Part shown: positions 34,083 to 46,096 of the stretch, piece by piece | Layout: each line of letters begins with the position of its first letter | Numbering within the stretch: position 1 is the stretch's first letter | Assembly (NCBI GenBank): GCA_963682025.1 | Contig: OY821519.1 | Span: 2,065,501 to 2,129,500 of the forward strand | Length of the DNA stretch: 64,000 nt | Reading direction: 5' to 3' | Source of the DNA: Cordilura impudica | Lineage: Eukaryota; Arthropoda; Insecta; Diptera; Scathophagidae | Translations under genes and position numbers: made by a program | Notes under the pieces: generated by a model | Told to the model about the DNA's origin: nothing | What the model saw: only the letters and a program-made list of their open reading frames with translations | Database searches by the model: none

Positions 34083-34990
34083 ATGTCATTGTACTTGTCC
34101 ACGGTGTTTTCATTAAAAATCAATTATAAGACAGCATACACTTGGATACGGAATGGACGGGATTCCGAAGTTAAAAAAGGTGGCTGTAAACCAAAATCCC
34201 TTTCTGAACCGGAAATTGATAAAATAGTTGGTTGGGTTGAGGAGAATCCAACAATTTCATTAAGAATGATTAAAGCAAACGTTTTGTAAGAATTTTCGAA
34301 AAATGTTTGTGTACAAACAATTTCTAACTATTTAGAAAATAAACTATTTTCGGTCAAAAATCTGCACCATGAGCCAATTACTATGAATTCTCCAGAAAAT
34401 AAGGAAAAACGTGCAATCTATGTTAATACTCTAAACGAGTATATTAGAGAAGGTAAACAAATTGTTTATATGGACGAAACAAATTTTAATTTGTTTACAC
34501 GAAAAACAAGAGGCCGTTCACGCATTGGGTCAAGAGCTATACAGTTGTTACCCGCATGTCGCGGTCCCAACGTGCACCTCATTGGTGCAATATCTGCAAA
34601 TGGTGTTATATATTTTGAATGAAAAGGGGTTCATTTAACTCAAATAGAGTGGGTAAGAAATATATTATTAAAGTGGACCGAAATGGGAAATAACCTTTCT
34701 GATTTGGTCTTAGTGCTCCAGCTCACACTCGTTTAGAAACTGTTTTTGATAATTGCTCCGCTAATTTATTACGTTTGGGTCCATATTCCCCGCAACTTAA
34801 TCCAATAGAAATAATATGGAGTAAAATCAAAACATTTTAAAAGGTTGAATATCTATACCACATGTAATTTCTCCAGGTGTTGTAGAACAACGACTTCAGT
34901 ATCTTGAGGAATTAATAGATTGTGCATTACCAAACATAACACAGGGTGATTGCGCTCGCGCTGTGCAACATTCAAGTTCATTCAACACAA
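34083..34990 (+). pseudogene. IS630/Tc1-mariner-type DDE transposase relic
   Basis: In order on +: helix-turn-helix region YKTAYTWIRNGRDSEVKKGG; IDKIVGWVEENPTISLRMIK; VQTISNYLENKLFSVKNLHH; KQIVYMDETNFNLFTRKTRG with the first catalytic Asp (near 34472); LLPACRGPNVHLIGAISANG; then a second core half reading APAHTRLETVFDN and LLRLGPYSPQLNPIEIIWSK (34700-34830) with the catalytic Glu in NPIE. The Asp normally just before the N-A-P-x-H motif is lost at a small deletion near 34713, and stops occur near 34289 and 34621. Non-functional. I recognise the family from many insect genomes but cannot name a subfamily. Confidence 0.75.
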
Positions 34991-35499
34991 TTGCATCAAA
35001 CAGAGATGACATTCCAGTTGGACAATAATATTTTTTTTTAATATAATATAGAATTTTATATTTGTAATTAATTGAATAAGGTTGTTTTGTTCGCATCTTT
35101 ACTTTTATGTTGCTTTTAAATTTCTTAAGTATATACGAATATACAAATATTTTCGTATTCGTATGTATAATTATCAATTATGTCAATGTCTTTTAAGTTT
35201 TTTCCTATATACAAACTTTTGCGTACTTATGTATGTGTTTATATACAATATTTTAATTTCATATATGTTAAAGAAAAAATAATTTCTGTGTTAATCAATT
35301 GTAAATAAAAACATATACAATTATTATTTACATATGTGTTTTCCTTCAATTATAAATGCGAGGCCAAGAAATGAATTTGAAATTTACATTTAAAAACTTA
35401 TCAAAATCCTTTTTTACAAAAGGTTCTTTATAGTCGGATAATTCTTATTATATTTTAATTTGAAAAGAGAAGGAATATTTTTTTTTAAAGACTGAAATA

Positions 35500-35690
35500 G
35501 ACTTCTGAAATAAAAGTAGACAATTCTGAAATACAATTGGAAAATTCTGAAATACATTTAGACAATTCTGAAATACATTTCGACAATTCTGAAATACATT
35601 TAGACTATTCTGAAATACATTTAGATAATTCTGAAATACATTTAGACAATTCTGAAATACAATTGGAAAATTCTAAAATACAATTGGAAA
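35500..35690 (-). repeat. 21-bp tandem array, inverted partner, about 9 units
   Basis: TTAGACAATTCTGAAATACA units, the reverse complement of the array at 32558-33030. The two outermost units carry the CAATTGGAAAATTCT variant. Confidence 0.95.
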
Positions 35691-35707
35691 TGGTGTAGAA
35701 TGGTTCT

Positions 35708-36151
35708 ATTTAGTGTAAAAATACAATTTTAAAAGTTTTAGCTCAATCGAGCTTTGCCTTACAGTGCCAAAAGACCCTGAATATTAGAAAATTACTGTGT
35801 TTCACGAAATATCGGCATTTTTCTGTTTTACTGATGATTGATGGAAATTGTTGCAATAGATTTGCTATCAAATGAAAGGTCACTTTATTGACTTTACATA
35901 ACATTCTATTAAATTTTCTTCAAAAATATATAATACATAGGAACTGTTCACTGTTCGAACTGTTCACTTAACACAACAAGCTTTAACAGAATATTTCTCT
36001 CAAAGTATTTCTATAAGCTACGTCAAAGTCAAATTAGGGATTTGTGGATGTATTTACTTTCTGCATATTGCATTTCCGCAAAATGCGAATAATTTTAGAG
36101 ATGCCAGAATATTCGAGAAAATAAGTGTGCAATTATATTTTTACACTAAAT
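35708..36151. mobile_element. Inverted-repeat element (MITE), 444 bp
   Basis: ATTTAGTGTAAAAATACAAT at the left and ATTATATTTTTACACTAAAT at the right are inverted repeats. It starts 9 bp after the 21-bp-array element. No coding frame and no clear target duplication. Confidence 0.6.
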
Positions 36152-36431
36152 GGCACAACTAAAGACGTGAGCACCAATAAAAACAGAAAATCAATTTTAT
36201 AAAACCACACCAAATATGAGAAAAACCAGTCGAATTTTCTATTGCGAATTTCGAAAAGTTTATTAAAATTAAGTCCGATAGCCAATTAAGTCAAAGAAGT
36301 TTCTCTTATTACCTTTTGAGCGAATTACCTGAAGAATATCCAGAATTATCAAAATGTGCAAGACGTATATACATATACGAGTATTGTTGCCATTTCTAAC
36401 CACTTATTTATGCAAAACAGGATTTTCATTT

Positions 36432-36866
36432 TAATCGGTTCATGAGATCGATTTAAATTGCCATTAGATCCAAATTATCATATAGATCTCGGTCAAATTG
36501 GGTTTCTGTATGTTTATTACATCCATTTGTCAATAGCCTAATACTAAAACCTATGGGACAATTCTCAGTCATAGCGCCGACATGAAGCTGATTCCTGATC
36601 TTCACATAAATCTATCAAATTTGGTATTTGTTTTTCCAAAAAATAAGTGGCGTTATCAAATATGGTCAGGATCGATCCATTTTTCGACGTAGTCCCCCAT
36701 GGCATTCGATATGAACTTTTTCATGCCCGAAGGCAAAAGTATTAATAACTCAGATTTGATTTCTGTTTATTTTCTATATCAAATTAGTTGGACGTAGGAG
36801 ATAGGGTCTCTAAACGTATGGGTATCGCATAGTCGGTCTAGACCGACTATAATTTTGTTACTTGTT
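36432..36866 (-). repeat. Dispersed repeat family C, copy 6 (half)
   Basis: From AAATTGCCATTAGATCCAA to the intact family palindrome (GTCGGTCTAGACCGAC) and TTACTTGTTT. The GTCC side of the element is missing. Confidence 0.85.
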
Positions 36867-38618
36867 TTTTTTTTATAATTTTTAGGAGTTCTATATACTT
36901 TTAACTATGATGAAAGGGTTCCATTGGAAAAATAAATTGGGAAACGTTGGTATCGTCTAGACCGACTATATTCATCATATTGTTTCAGTATTATTTTTGT
37001 ACGAAACCAGCTGATTGTTGTCAATTCAAATCTACACAGTCAAAAATTTTCAGTTAAAAGATAGAGATTTGAAAGTGGATTAGGAAAAGATTAAAGTAAC
37101 AGTATGATTGCACTTTAATAATTATCACGTTTTCGCGCGCATCTCGTGCGTTTACGAAGTTCCAATAAATTTCACGTCACGAACGCATCTCTAGTCTAAA
37201 CATATACATTAACCGTTAAATATAAAGCAAATACTGACAAGTTGAATTTGAATTGAAATAAAATAAATTTTGTAACACTAAGTAAACAAACACTTAAGTA
37301 ACAAGTACAAAATAGGCAATTAGTTTGTATGCGCGTAATATCTCAAGTAGGAACTTCACATTGCACAGTGTAGTGACGGCGGTAAAACATATAAAAATTG
37401 ATGAATCAATATATCCCAAAGGAAATATTTCTGATTCTTCATACTCTATATCGATTTATCATTAGAAAAGGGATTCTGCATGGAGTTCTATTAGAAGCGC
37501 CAGTGTGGCAAATAACAATAACATTTGCTGATTGTAAATGTTTTTGGCCTCTCGATATATCAAGTTACGACATTGTGCAGTCGGTTATATGTATGTACAT
37601 TGGCGGTATACATATGATGAATCGACGATCAATCTATTGATCTATTGATTTTATAATTGAAACTTGTTCAATTTGAGTACCAACATCGATTGATGTGTTT
37701 GTTGGTTGGTTTATTTGTTTGACTAACTGTCACAGTGACTATTTGACTTACTAACTGACAAAATAGTTGGTTGGTTGGATGATAAACATTCCGAGTTGGT
37801 TGGTATTGCGCTGACAGTCGTGTCATGATTTTATTACAAACGGTTTTATAATACTTTGTTGAAAATTCATAACAATATGATAAGACTAAATTTCAATTTA
37901 TGATAATAATTGGTAATTTTATTGCTGTAAAATAAACTTGTAGTATTTTTTATAAGTTTATTCTATTTCTTTACTACACCATCATTTCTAATACACCAGG
38001 CGAAAAGCTATTTTAATTACAAATTGTTTTATTTTATGTTGATGATAAGCAAACACCAAAACAAAAACAAAACCAAATCGAAAACTACAAATAATTATTT
38101 AAACAAATATTTGATAAAAGTAAGAAAATCAATCAATTCCCTCCGAGTTATAGAATGTTAAATAACTGACAAAACTAATAATCGATAACAAACTCGTTCA
38201 CCTAAATTATACAATGTGTACTTCATTACTCCATTTTTTTTTTTTTTTTTTTTTACTAATAATAATGTCTGAACATTAATTAAATATTATCTTTTGATAT
38301 TAAATATAAAATAATACAAAGTTATTTTACGACTGACTATGTCGAATATTTGTTTTCTTATTTTTTTAGTTTTACGAAAACAACAAAGAACCGAAATGCA
38401 GACAAGCTAAAAGAAATTGGTTCTTACATAAATAAATGCAAATATCATTTCTGCATTGGACTCCATCCACTCTAGAATAATCCATGCTACTCCAGACAAT
38501 GTAAAACTGTTCCGTTTGGGTGTGTTTCTTTATACACTTGTGTTTGAATGCACACGGAGTCTCGCTGCTGCAACTCTTTGGGTTGCAATAAAAATTATAG
38601 TTAATGTATAAACATTTA
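36867..38618. other. Stretch without recognisable genes
   Basis: GTTGGTTGG runs near 37700-37800 and a T tract near 38230. An 80-codon frame at 37398-37640 (+) shows no recognisable family and is not called. Probably single-copy host DNA. Confidence 0.4.
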
Positions 38619-38768
38619 ATGGCGACTCGTTTATTACAAATTTTATTTCAATTTATATTTTTAATGCTATTAATGCAACAATGTTGCGCTACAAGCGTAC
38701 AAAACTCCAAAACAGAGGCCTCAAAGCCAAAAGCACTTGCTGTGGTGGTAACAAATAGAATGTATTAA
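38619..38768 (+). CDS. Candidate secreted peptide or signal-peptide first exon
   Basis: ATG at 38619, stop at 38766-38768, 49 codons. Residues 1-26 form a textbook signal peptide: a positively charged start (MATR), a hydrophobic core (LLQILFQFIFLMLLMQQ), then C-C-A-T-S with a likely cleavage after Ala24. The rest, SVQNSKTEASKPKAL then AVVV, is polar. A possible splice donor, GTG|GTAACA, lies at 38748, so this may be exon 1 of a longer gene whose next exon is not evident in the window. It sits in the only long part of the window largely free of transposons. I do not recognise the protein. A chance hydrophobic ORF in T-rich DNA remains possible. Confidence 0.4.
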   Translation: MATRLLQILFQFIFLMLLMQQCCATSVQNSKTEASKPKALAVVVTNRMY

Positions 38769-40054
38769 TATTTTTATTACATTCTTATCTAACTGTAAAT
38801 TTATGTGTATGTGTATATGTGACTGTATAAAATAAGTATAAACCCGCCTTGCCAAATCTTAGAGATCAAGACAAAATAATCGATCAAGATTTTATTTTTA
38901 TTGCAAAGTCAATTGAATCTGTTAATATCTAGTTATGATTGGAACCTACTCATTTAAGACTTCCACAATTCCAAAAAAAAAATGCCCTAAACTACTCTTG
39001 TGTACATTTTTTTACAGAAAATATTGTAGAACAAAACAAAAATGCAAGGAAGTGTTAATGGGTTTGCTTCATAAAAATATAATTTGCATACTTAACCCAT
39101 TCGATCCCTTTTTACTCGTTTGGGTAAAAAATGGCGTTAACATTCCCATGTTTAATTTTTTATGTTTATTTTTGCAATGGACTTGGATTTAATAAATCCA
39201 AATTTGTTTATTGAAATTTTCAACAGATGGAGGAACAAAAATTAAAATAAAACTATGAAACAGAAGGCGCATGGAAGATATAAAAACTCTATTGCGTTTC
39301 TGAATATTAAAAACAGGAAGTTGTATTGAAAAAAATGAATATCTTTAAAAATTGTTTCTAGTATAGACAATTAAATTTTTTTTAAGTAATAAATCCTCAT
39401 TTGCATGAAAAAATTTAGATCCAAATTATTAAAAAATACAGCTATTACTTCGTACTATTTGTTAATTTTATTAAAAATAAATAAATAAAATACAGATATT
39501 TATTTACATTCTGTCAAGAAAGTATTTTGACATAACGAAAATTGTGTCGTTTTGGCTTTTACATGTAAAAATATAGTTCTCCTTTTTGGTTTCAATTGCT
39601 ATTTTTAATATTTCTAATTTATTATATATTCATTTATTTCTCAGGCCCCTCTTAACCGACTTGGCAATTGTAAATAGCAGCTTCGTTGGGATATTATAAT
39701 AATGACAAGCATTTTTTGTAATAATGTTTCAACTGAAAGAATTTGTACACTAAAAAAATAGTAAAATCAACTGGAAATTTTGTTGTTAATACTGAAAAAT
39801 TAAAAATTTTTTGCTGTCAAATTTTGCAAATTTTTTTACACTCAAAGAATATTTACACTTAAAAACGTTAGTAATATTATCTAAAAGTCTTGCTATTACT
39901 ACAGGAAAATTTATAATTTTTTGCCGTCAAATTTGTTAAATTTAGCAAAATAAATCTGCTGAACTTCAGCGCAATGATTCAGATTTTTTTTTTTAAATTT
40001 TGATATAAAAATATGGTTTTTTATTTTTTTGAATCTTTCATAGTTATTAAAACA
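38769..40054. other. Stretch without recognisable genes
   Basis: AT-rich. An 85-codon frame at 38935-39192 (+) has no recognisable features. 39740-39960 contains two diverged copies of a block with TGCTGTCAAATTTTG.AAATTT and ACACT.AAA.AAT words. No mobile element is identified. Confidence 0.4.
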
Positions 40055-40121
40055 CTATCAGATTCCAGCCCTCGAAATTCGAGTGCGAATTCTAGAAAAT
40101 TTTTTTTTTTCATTTAATAAA

Positions 40122-40761
40122 TCTATAATATTATTAGGAAAGGCGATTTCTTGTGACCGATGTACGTTTCACAGTTTTACCCCGATTTTGGCAAAAAATT
40201 TATCATTTGAAAGGTATTTCTTTTTAGCTGTTACCCAGATTTACAGATTTTGATCGTTTGGAATATTTTTTTGCAGTTATGATCGTTTAAAGTTGCTACT
40301 AATACATACATAAAATTATACAATGCTATGTGTGTGTTTATTAAATTTGTTAATGTGTTTGTGTTGAGTTTGTTTTCTTCATTTAAAATGAGTTAAATTG
40401 TGAAGCATACCTTTATGGTCTATATTAAATTAAACAAGTGAGAAAATTATAGTATACAATGCGTTTAGAGACCCTATCACTCAGGCCCAACTAACTGGAT
40501 ATATAAAATAAGCATAAACCAATAAAAGCTTATATTCCAAACTTCATCAAAAGATATTCATATTTGCGACCTGCAGTTTGATTACAAGCTTTCCATGAAC
40601 ACACAGACGGACGGACGGACGGACATCGTTAAATTCAAATATTTTTGGTAGTTACAAACAGCAGCACAAAGTCATTATACCCAAACCACATAGTGGTATA
40701 TGGTATAAAAATAAAATTTCCTAGAATTTGTACTCGAATTTCGAGTGCTGGAGTCTGCTAG
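40122..40761 (+). mobile_element. Helitron-like family H, copy 5, itself split by family C
   Basis: 5' end TCTATAATATTATTAGG at 40122 after A; 3' end CTCGAATTTCGAGTGCTGGA then GTCTG and CTAG at 40758-40761 before T. Insertion between A and T, a TC start and a hairpin 12 nt before CTAG fit a Helitron. A short family-C copy is inserted at 40434-40707. Confidence 0.85.
40434..40707 (+). repeat. Dispersed repeat family C, copy 7 (internally deleted)
   Basis: ACAAGTGAGAAAATTATAG start, CCAACTAACTGGATATA, then a jump to AAAGCTTATATTCCAAAC, four GGAC units, CACAAAGTCATTATACCC and a CCACATAGTGG end. About 275 bp instead of 0.8 kb; the palindrome is degraded. Confidence 0.85.
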
Positions 40762-42170
40762 TTATTTTAAAAGGCCCTAGAGATATGCTAATCAATTTTA
40801 GCCAATTCACAATTCAACACTGTTATTGTCGTTATTGGTTTATGTCCAAAATTATTTTACAATTCAACACGGGGCTTTTTGCAAACACATTAACAAATTT
40901 ACTAAACACACACATAGCATTGAATAATTTTATGTATGTGTTAGTAGCAGCTTTAAATGAAATTTACTCAAAAAAAAATTTAAAAATTTAAAAATCTGTA
41001 AATCTGGTGGACAGCTAAAAAGACATGCCTTGCAAGTGAGGGATGTTTGGTCAAAATAGGATTAAAATTGACATACTTAGATCGGTCACAATAATTCGCC
41101 TTGCCTATTAATATTACAGATTTCATACATATGTGGGTAAGAAAACCTTTTAAAAATAAAAACTGCTATAGATTTTAATAGCTTTTTTTAACATTGGGAG
41201 GCTCTGTTTATTATTATTTTTTTTTTACTAATACTATGTTTTCGTACTTAATTAATAATTTATTTGACTAAAATATTGATTGCAAATATTCCATATTCTA
41301 TTCTCTATAATTTCTGTTCTTCAGTAGTTTTTTGACTTCTTCATATAAATTCAGATGTTCCATTTTACATTGACTTCGAATACTGGAGATGATCAGATCC
41401 GACGTTGCCAAATACGAGTGGATCTTCATTTCTGGAATTTCGTGAAATTTTTCTAGTATTGTGCTCTCTATAAAATCTGTACTCCTTATTACATTTTTCC
41501 TCTGTTGCATGCATATTTCTACATTGGGTACTTGCTTGTATATATTTTTGCAGTCTCATTAGCACAATCTCCAAATTTTCTAGAGTCAATTTCTTCATTG
41601 CACACAAGTACTTGTAGGATTATTTGAAATCTACTCCTGTTATTTCAGATGCTGTTTTGGGATCTGAAAAGAATATAATACAAATTTATATGCATAAAAA
41701 TTATCTAGTGATTTTGTCGGGACTTGACTTATTTGGCTTGCTGTTGGTATATGATACAACTGGATGCAGCCTTCGTGTTAGTCAAAGCCTGGCCTTCTTT
41801 CCATCAATCATTGTCAGCATTAATTTGAAGCTTAATTCAATTTGCTTCCAATTTGGGCCTTGATATCAGTAACTTCTTTGTCAATGGCATCATGAGATTC
41901 TTTTTTGAATTCAAATTTGATTGGCCTGCAGTATTTCCTAGATGGTGTCTCATTTCTCCAAGTATCCTTTCTTTGCGTTGTGCTAGTCGAAGGCTCTGAA
42001 TCTTCAAAAATTTTTTCAATCGCAATGGTACAAATGATACCGTGAACATATCTGAGTACAAAAAATTTTCACATACTACTCGTTTGTATTGTTTTTGTCC
42101 CGAAGAACCATCACATCCCCACTTACAAACAAGAATTAACTTTGTGTTTCCATTGACATTCTTACTTATA

Positions 42171-43424
42171 AAGGGTGATTTTTTAAGAGCTAAAGGAAAG
42201 TTTTCAAAAAAAAAAAAAAACACATAAAATTCAGAAAAATGCATGAAAACTTTATTTGAATCGATAGTACGGTCCATATAATTTAATGTTTGAAGATTAT
42301 TTCATGCAAATATTGACCGTGACTGCGCCTCAAATGGTTCATCCGCTTAGTCCAATTTTGGCATGCTCTTTCCAACATTTCGGCCCGTATCTCACGAATA
42401 AATGCTTCAATGTTGTCTTCCAATGCGTCAATTGAAGTGGGATTGTCTGTATAGACATGAGCTTTAACATAGCCCCACAAAAAATAGTCTAAAGGCGTTA
42501 AATCGCACGATCTAGGCGGCCAATTAACCGGCCCCGGACGTGAGATAAAATGTTCACCGAACTCGCCTCTCAATAAGTCCATTGTTGCACGTGCTGTGGG
42601 GCATGTGGCACCGTCTTGTTGAATCCACATGTCATGCAAGTCAAGCTCTTGCATTTTGGATATCATCTCTCGGTAGCGTTCACCATTCACAGTTACGTTA
42701 CGATTCGCATCATCTTTGAAGAAGTACGGTCCAATGATGCCACCAGCCCATAAACCGCACCAAACTGTGACTTTTTCTGGATGCATTGGTAGCTCTTCCA
42801 ATGCTTCTGGCTGATATTCACTCCAAAATCGACAATTCTGCTTATTTACGTACCCATTGAGCCAAAAATGAGCTTCGTCGCTGAACACAATTTTTCGGTG
42901 AAAAAGTGGATCTTCGGCCAACTTTCCAGGTCGTTCGGCTTCAATTCTTGCACCAGCTGTATTTTGAAAGACTTCACACCTAAATCCTTCCGCAAAATTT
43001 TCCATGTTGTTGAGTAACAGAGGCCCAATTGCTGCGAACGGCGACGAATCGATAGTTGATGGTCATCATTAACACTGGCCGATACAGCTGCGATATTTTC
43101 TTCAGTTCGCACTCTACGTAAGCGTGTTGTGTCCAACAATGTAAATTTGGTGCGAAATTTAGTCACAATAGCCCGAATAGCCGTTTCAGTGGGTCGATTA
43201 AACTGACCATAAAATGGAAGAAGCGCGCGATGAACTTTCTTAACAGAGCACGCATTTTGATAATAAAATTCAATAACTTGCAAGCGTTGTTCGTTTGTAA
43301 GACGATTCATGTTCAAATTATAGACCAAACTGAAGATGTTTGACAATGAAAAAAAAAACACGAAACGTGCGTCATCTGTTTAAACCAGTTTTGCCAAAAA
43401 GATAATAGCTAAAAAATCACACTT
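42171..43424 (-). mobile_element. Rosa-type mariner, copy 2 (inactive)
   Basis: Ends AAGGGTGATTTTTTAAGAGC (left) and the inverse of AAGTGTGATTTTTTAGCTA (right) match the ends of the intact copy at 55896-57201. It lies inside the Transib relic. TA is present at the left; the right TA is mutated or displaced. It contains the frameshifted transposase gene at 42283-43310. Confidence 0.8.
42283..43310 (-). pseudogene. Rosa-type mariner transposase, frameshifted
   Basis: Start MNRLTNEQRLQVIEFYYQN at 43310. The first frame is open to about 42930 (...LVQELKPNDL). A deletion of about 30 nt relative to the intact copy, near the LPQRLIFSEW segment, shifts the frame; the rest (AEDPLFHRKIVFSDEAHFWL to EIIFKH) reads in another frame to a stop at 42283. 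All three catalytic Asp motifs survive (FSDEAHFW, QQDGATC, DLTPLD). Similarity to the 361-residue copy is high through the whole length, so inactivation looks fairly recent. Confidence 0.85.
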
Positions 43425-44173
43425 TCAATATGTAAAAAGGGTGGTGTATTTTGTAAGCAGATATCACTACTGGTAATAGAATAAATAATGATAGTGATAA
43501 GAAGCTATAAAATACCTAAAGCACAAATTTAACACACCATTGTATACTTATAGTTACCGTAATATGATTTTTTTTTTTGGAGTAATTTCATTAAAATGAA
43601 AAAAGTGTTCTACCAGCGGTTCATGGCGGGTGCAAAAGTACAGATATGGTTAAAGGGGACACTTTCATTATTCTCAAGGTGGTATACGTTCCTTGTTCCC
43701 TTTTGTTCCCTAGAAGCTCTATTCTAGTAAGTTTGAAATTTCTCTTACATTACAAAAATTATTATCTTTCTTTCATTAGAAAAATATATACATGATCTTA
43801 AACCGAACAATAAATGACTAATTATTTGACCAGAATATAATAACACCCCTAATGTTAAATGGTGGGGCTGGGACCAGTTACAACGACTAAAGACTACAAT
43901 CCTACCAATGTTGTAAAAAGGACCGCAGGTCATTATCGATGATAACTTACGAGTAATAACCATTTATTTTTGATAAAAAACAAAAAATCCCAAAAGGGCG
44001 TTAAAATTTAAAAAATCGGTAACAAAAAATAATTTGACTTTTGGCCAACGAAATCAAAATTTCAGCCACAGTGTCCGTCCAAATAAGTATGACTAAAGAA
44101 CAGTATTATTATATCCAACAACTTTTGGGCGGAAGTTTAATATAATATAAACATAACGATAAAAAATATAAAG

Positions 44174-44548
44174 AAGGCTCCGAAACTTTCCTCAAACTAT
44201 GAAGACAAGTATCAGAAACAAATTGAATTAATAATTCAGAAAGAGCGACAAGTGTTGAAGGAGTTTTTTTGCCCAGAACTGAGCCGTTTCAACAGCATTC
44301 GGTTCCACAAAGATGGAGCAACTGCACACATAACCAGACCACTGGTTCCCCAAGGTGACTTGACTTGACTGACCTTTTTATATGGGATTATGTCAAACAA
44401 GAGGTGTACAAAACAAAACTAAGGAATTTGACTCAGTTCAAGCAGTCCGTCAAAACAATAATTGAATCGATCACGATTCTGGTCAGGTGTCGCATATGCA
44501 AGGTTGACCATGGAGTTCATTTACGGTCTATCATCTTCAAAACCAATT
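44174..44548 (+). pseudogene. Mariner transposase C-terminal relic
   Basis: On +: FHKDGATAHITR (near 44306-44341), then FIWDYVKQEVYKTKLRNLTQ and DHGVHLRSIIFKTN ending 44548. These correspond to QQDGATCHTAR, FLWGYVKSKVY and the final EIIFKK of the rosa-type transposase. Diverged and frameshifted between the two parts. It is separate from the copy at 42171. Confidence 0.7.
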
Positions 44549-44559
44549 AGTTATATAGA

Positions 44560-46096
44560 ATTAAATTGAATTTTCTATACAATGAAATAAAATAAATGAA
44601 ATACATTAATTAAAAAAAAAGTTATTTGAATTTTTTATTGTAGCACAATTAGTGCACCACCCTGTAATATACCTTAAAAAATAACGAAAAATATATAAAA
44701 AAAATCAGCGCATGAAAACCAAGTGTTCATTATACTCCCTTTTTTTGTAAATTAAGTTTACCATCATGCAATTATATAATTGATTGGCTGAAAATATCTA
44801 TGACAAAAAACAAAAATTTGTTAGATTATCTTTGTCGTCGCCACAAGTCTGCCTGCAAAGTTTCAGCTCGATTGGATCACGGGAAAATGGTTAAAAATCG
44901 ATCCAAAGTTTTGTCGACAAGGGAGTAAAAAGAACTAAAAATATTTCAAAAAGAAGAACTTGGCTCCTATCACAAGCGAATGTAGAGTTCATTAATGGAA
45001 ATGTTAAAATGTAACTTCATCAAGCTCAGACGATGTGATGATTTTTCCACACATTGGTGTTCACTTTCTTCGCAGTGTAAAAATTCTTTTGTCTTTCCCT
45101 ACACTACAATATTGTTAGTGATTGTGTTTAGAAAATATATTTCGTTAAAGTTTACATCTCTACAAATGAATTTTCTTATGGGGAAACCAGTTGAAAGAGT
45201 TTTGCCGCTTGTTTATTTACATGAACGTTGTGTTGTTGTAATCATTACATTCGTCTTTTATCGAAATATTTATTGCGGCTGAGAGGATTTTCTTTTTAAA
45301 TCGAAGACGTCCGTTTTCGTCAATATATTTGATTTTTTTAAGCCCTAGAAAATATCTGAAATCAGATATTTTTACTATATTTATAGGACTAGTTCTCTGG
45401 CAGGTCACCAGCGAACAATTCACCTAGCTTATGATATCAGCTAAAATTTAAGAACTATAAATTCAACTGCATCAGTATAAATTTAATATTTCCTAACTAT
45501 TTTCTATTGTGATATTATATTTACTGTTAATCAACTCAAAATTCGGTTATGGTTTTCGTAGCAATTCGTTTGGCAATAAATTTGGTTGCCTCAATGAATC
45601 TATTTTCTGTGTGAACAGAAGACTTTGCCCATTAAACATATTATTTATATTATTTTGTAAGAATTTTCATTCATTAAGCTATCTTACATAAATACGAGTA
45701 TATTACACATCCAGTGTTGTTGTTTACATTTCCTCAGACACGTCAAAGATCAAAGAAATGTGTCATTAAAGATCAACTAAAATTTATATATAAATCTTTG
45801 TTGTAAACACAACACAAATCTCTAAACATTTTTAGAAAAAAACTCTTCAAAAAAATATACAAACACCTAATCAAACATAAAATTCTGAAGACTAACAAAA
45901 ATATTAAAGACGCTATTCACAATTTCTTTCGACCGTTATTTCTTGAATGAATATTTTTTTTTTTAGTATAGCTGTTTTTCAATTGACTATGCCGTCATCA
46001 CTTAGTGATCATTTTGTTAGCTCGTTATGAAAGTAGAGATTTTAAAAATTTACTTTTGATCTCTCTTTGTACCCTCCACGAAGTCGTCATCAAATA
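44560..46096. other. Stretch without recognisable genes
   Basis: 44790-44940 has wording typical of dispersed fly repeats (AAGTTTCAGCTCGATTGGAT). TTGTTGTTTACA near 45718 faces TTGTAAACACAACAC near 45802, a weak inverted pair. No protein similarity. Confidence 0.4.

Larger units (their letters stand above)
32541..35699 (+). mobile_element. Element with inverted 21-bp arrays, RING-H2 ORF and DDE transposase
   Basis: Outer ends TCTACACCATTTCCAATTG (32541) and CAATTGGAAATGGTGTAGA (ending 35699) are perfect inverses. Each leads inward into tandem copies of a 21-bp repeat (32558-33030 and, inverted, 35500-35690). Inside, on +, are an intact 56-codon RING-H2 ORF (33629-33799) and a decayed Tc1/mariner-superfamily transposase (34083-34990). 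No target duplication is visible. That the arrays, RING ORF and transposase form one transposon is an inference from symmetry; the arrays could also be independent satellites. Confidence 0.6.
40055..41120 (-). mobile_element. Helitron-like family H, copy 4, split by copy 5
   Basis: The 3' part is CAGATTCCAGCCCTCGAAAT (40059 on). It stops at A40121 and resumes at T40762 with TATTTTAAAAGGCCC and GCTAATCAATTTTAGCC, then runs to TATTAATATTACAGA (41120). The interruption is exactly an H copy in the opposite orientation. Confidence 0.85.
41200..44073 (-). pseudogene. Transib element relic (-), internally deleted, hosting a mariner
   Basis: Same family as the open copy at 61316. The 5' end is at 44073, where CCACAGTG is the inverse of CACTGTGG. 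The next ~50 bp and the 43560-43960 leader match the 61316-61870 leader in reverse. The transposase reads on - as NTKLILVCKWGCDGSSGQKQ (42160-42090), DMFTVSFVPLRLKK, then GQALTNTKAASSCII (near 41780). It then jumps to CNEEIDSRKFG-like sequence and the C-terminal EEKCNKEYRFYREHNTRK (41520-41450) and LYEEVKKLL (41350). Frames are broken and the middle is lost. A rosa-type mariner sits at 42171-43424. The 3' end is not determined. Confidence 0.8.

Noticed and set aside
37398..37640. 80-codon frame on +
   Set aside because: No recognisable family, no splice or promoter context; typical random open frame.
38935..39192. 85-codon frame on +
   Set aside because: AT-rich random frame; no domain.
43437..44665. 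GGGTGGTG (43437) and CACCACCCTG (44657) as ends of a separate mariner
   Set aside because: The 43560-44073 interval is Transib leader in reverse, so these words do not bracket one element; similarity is short.
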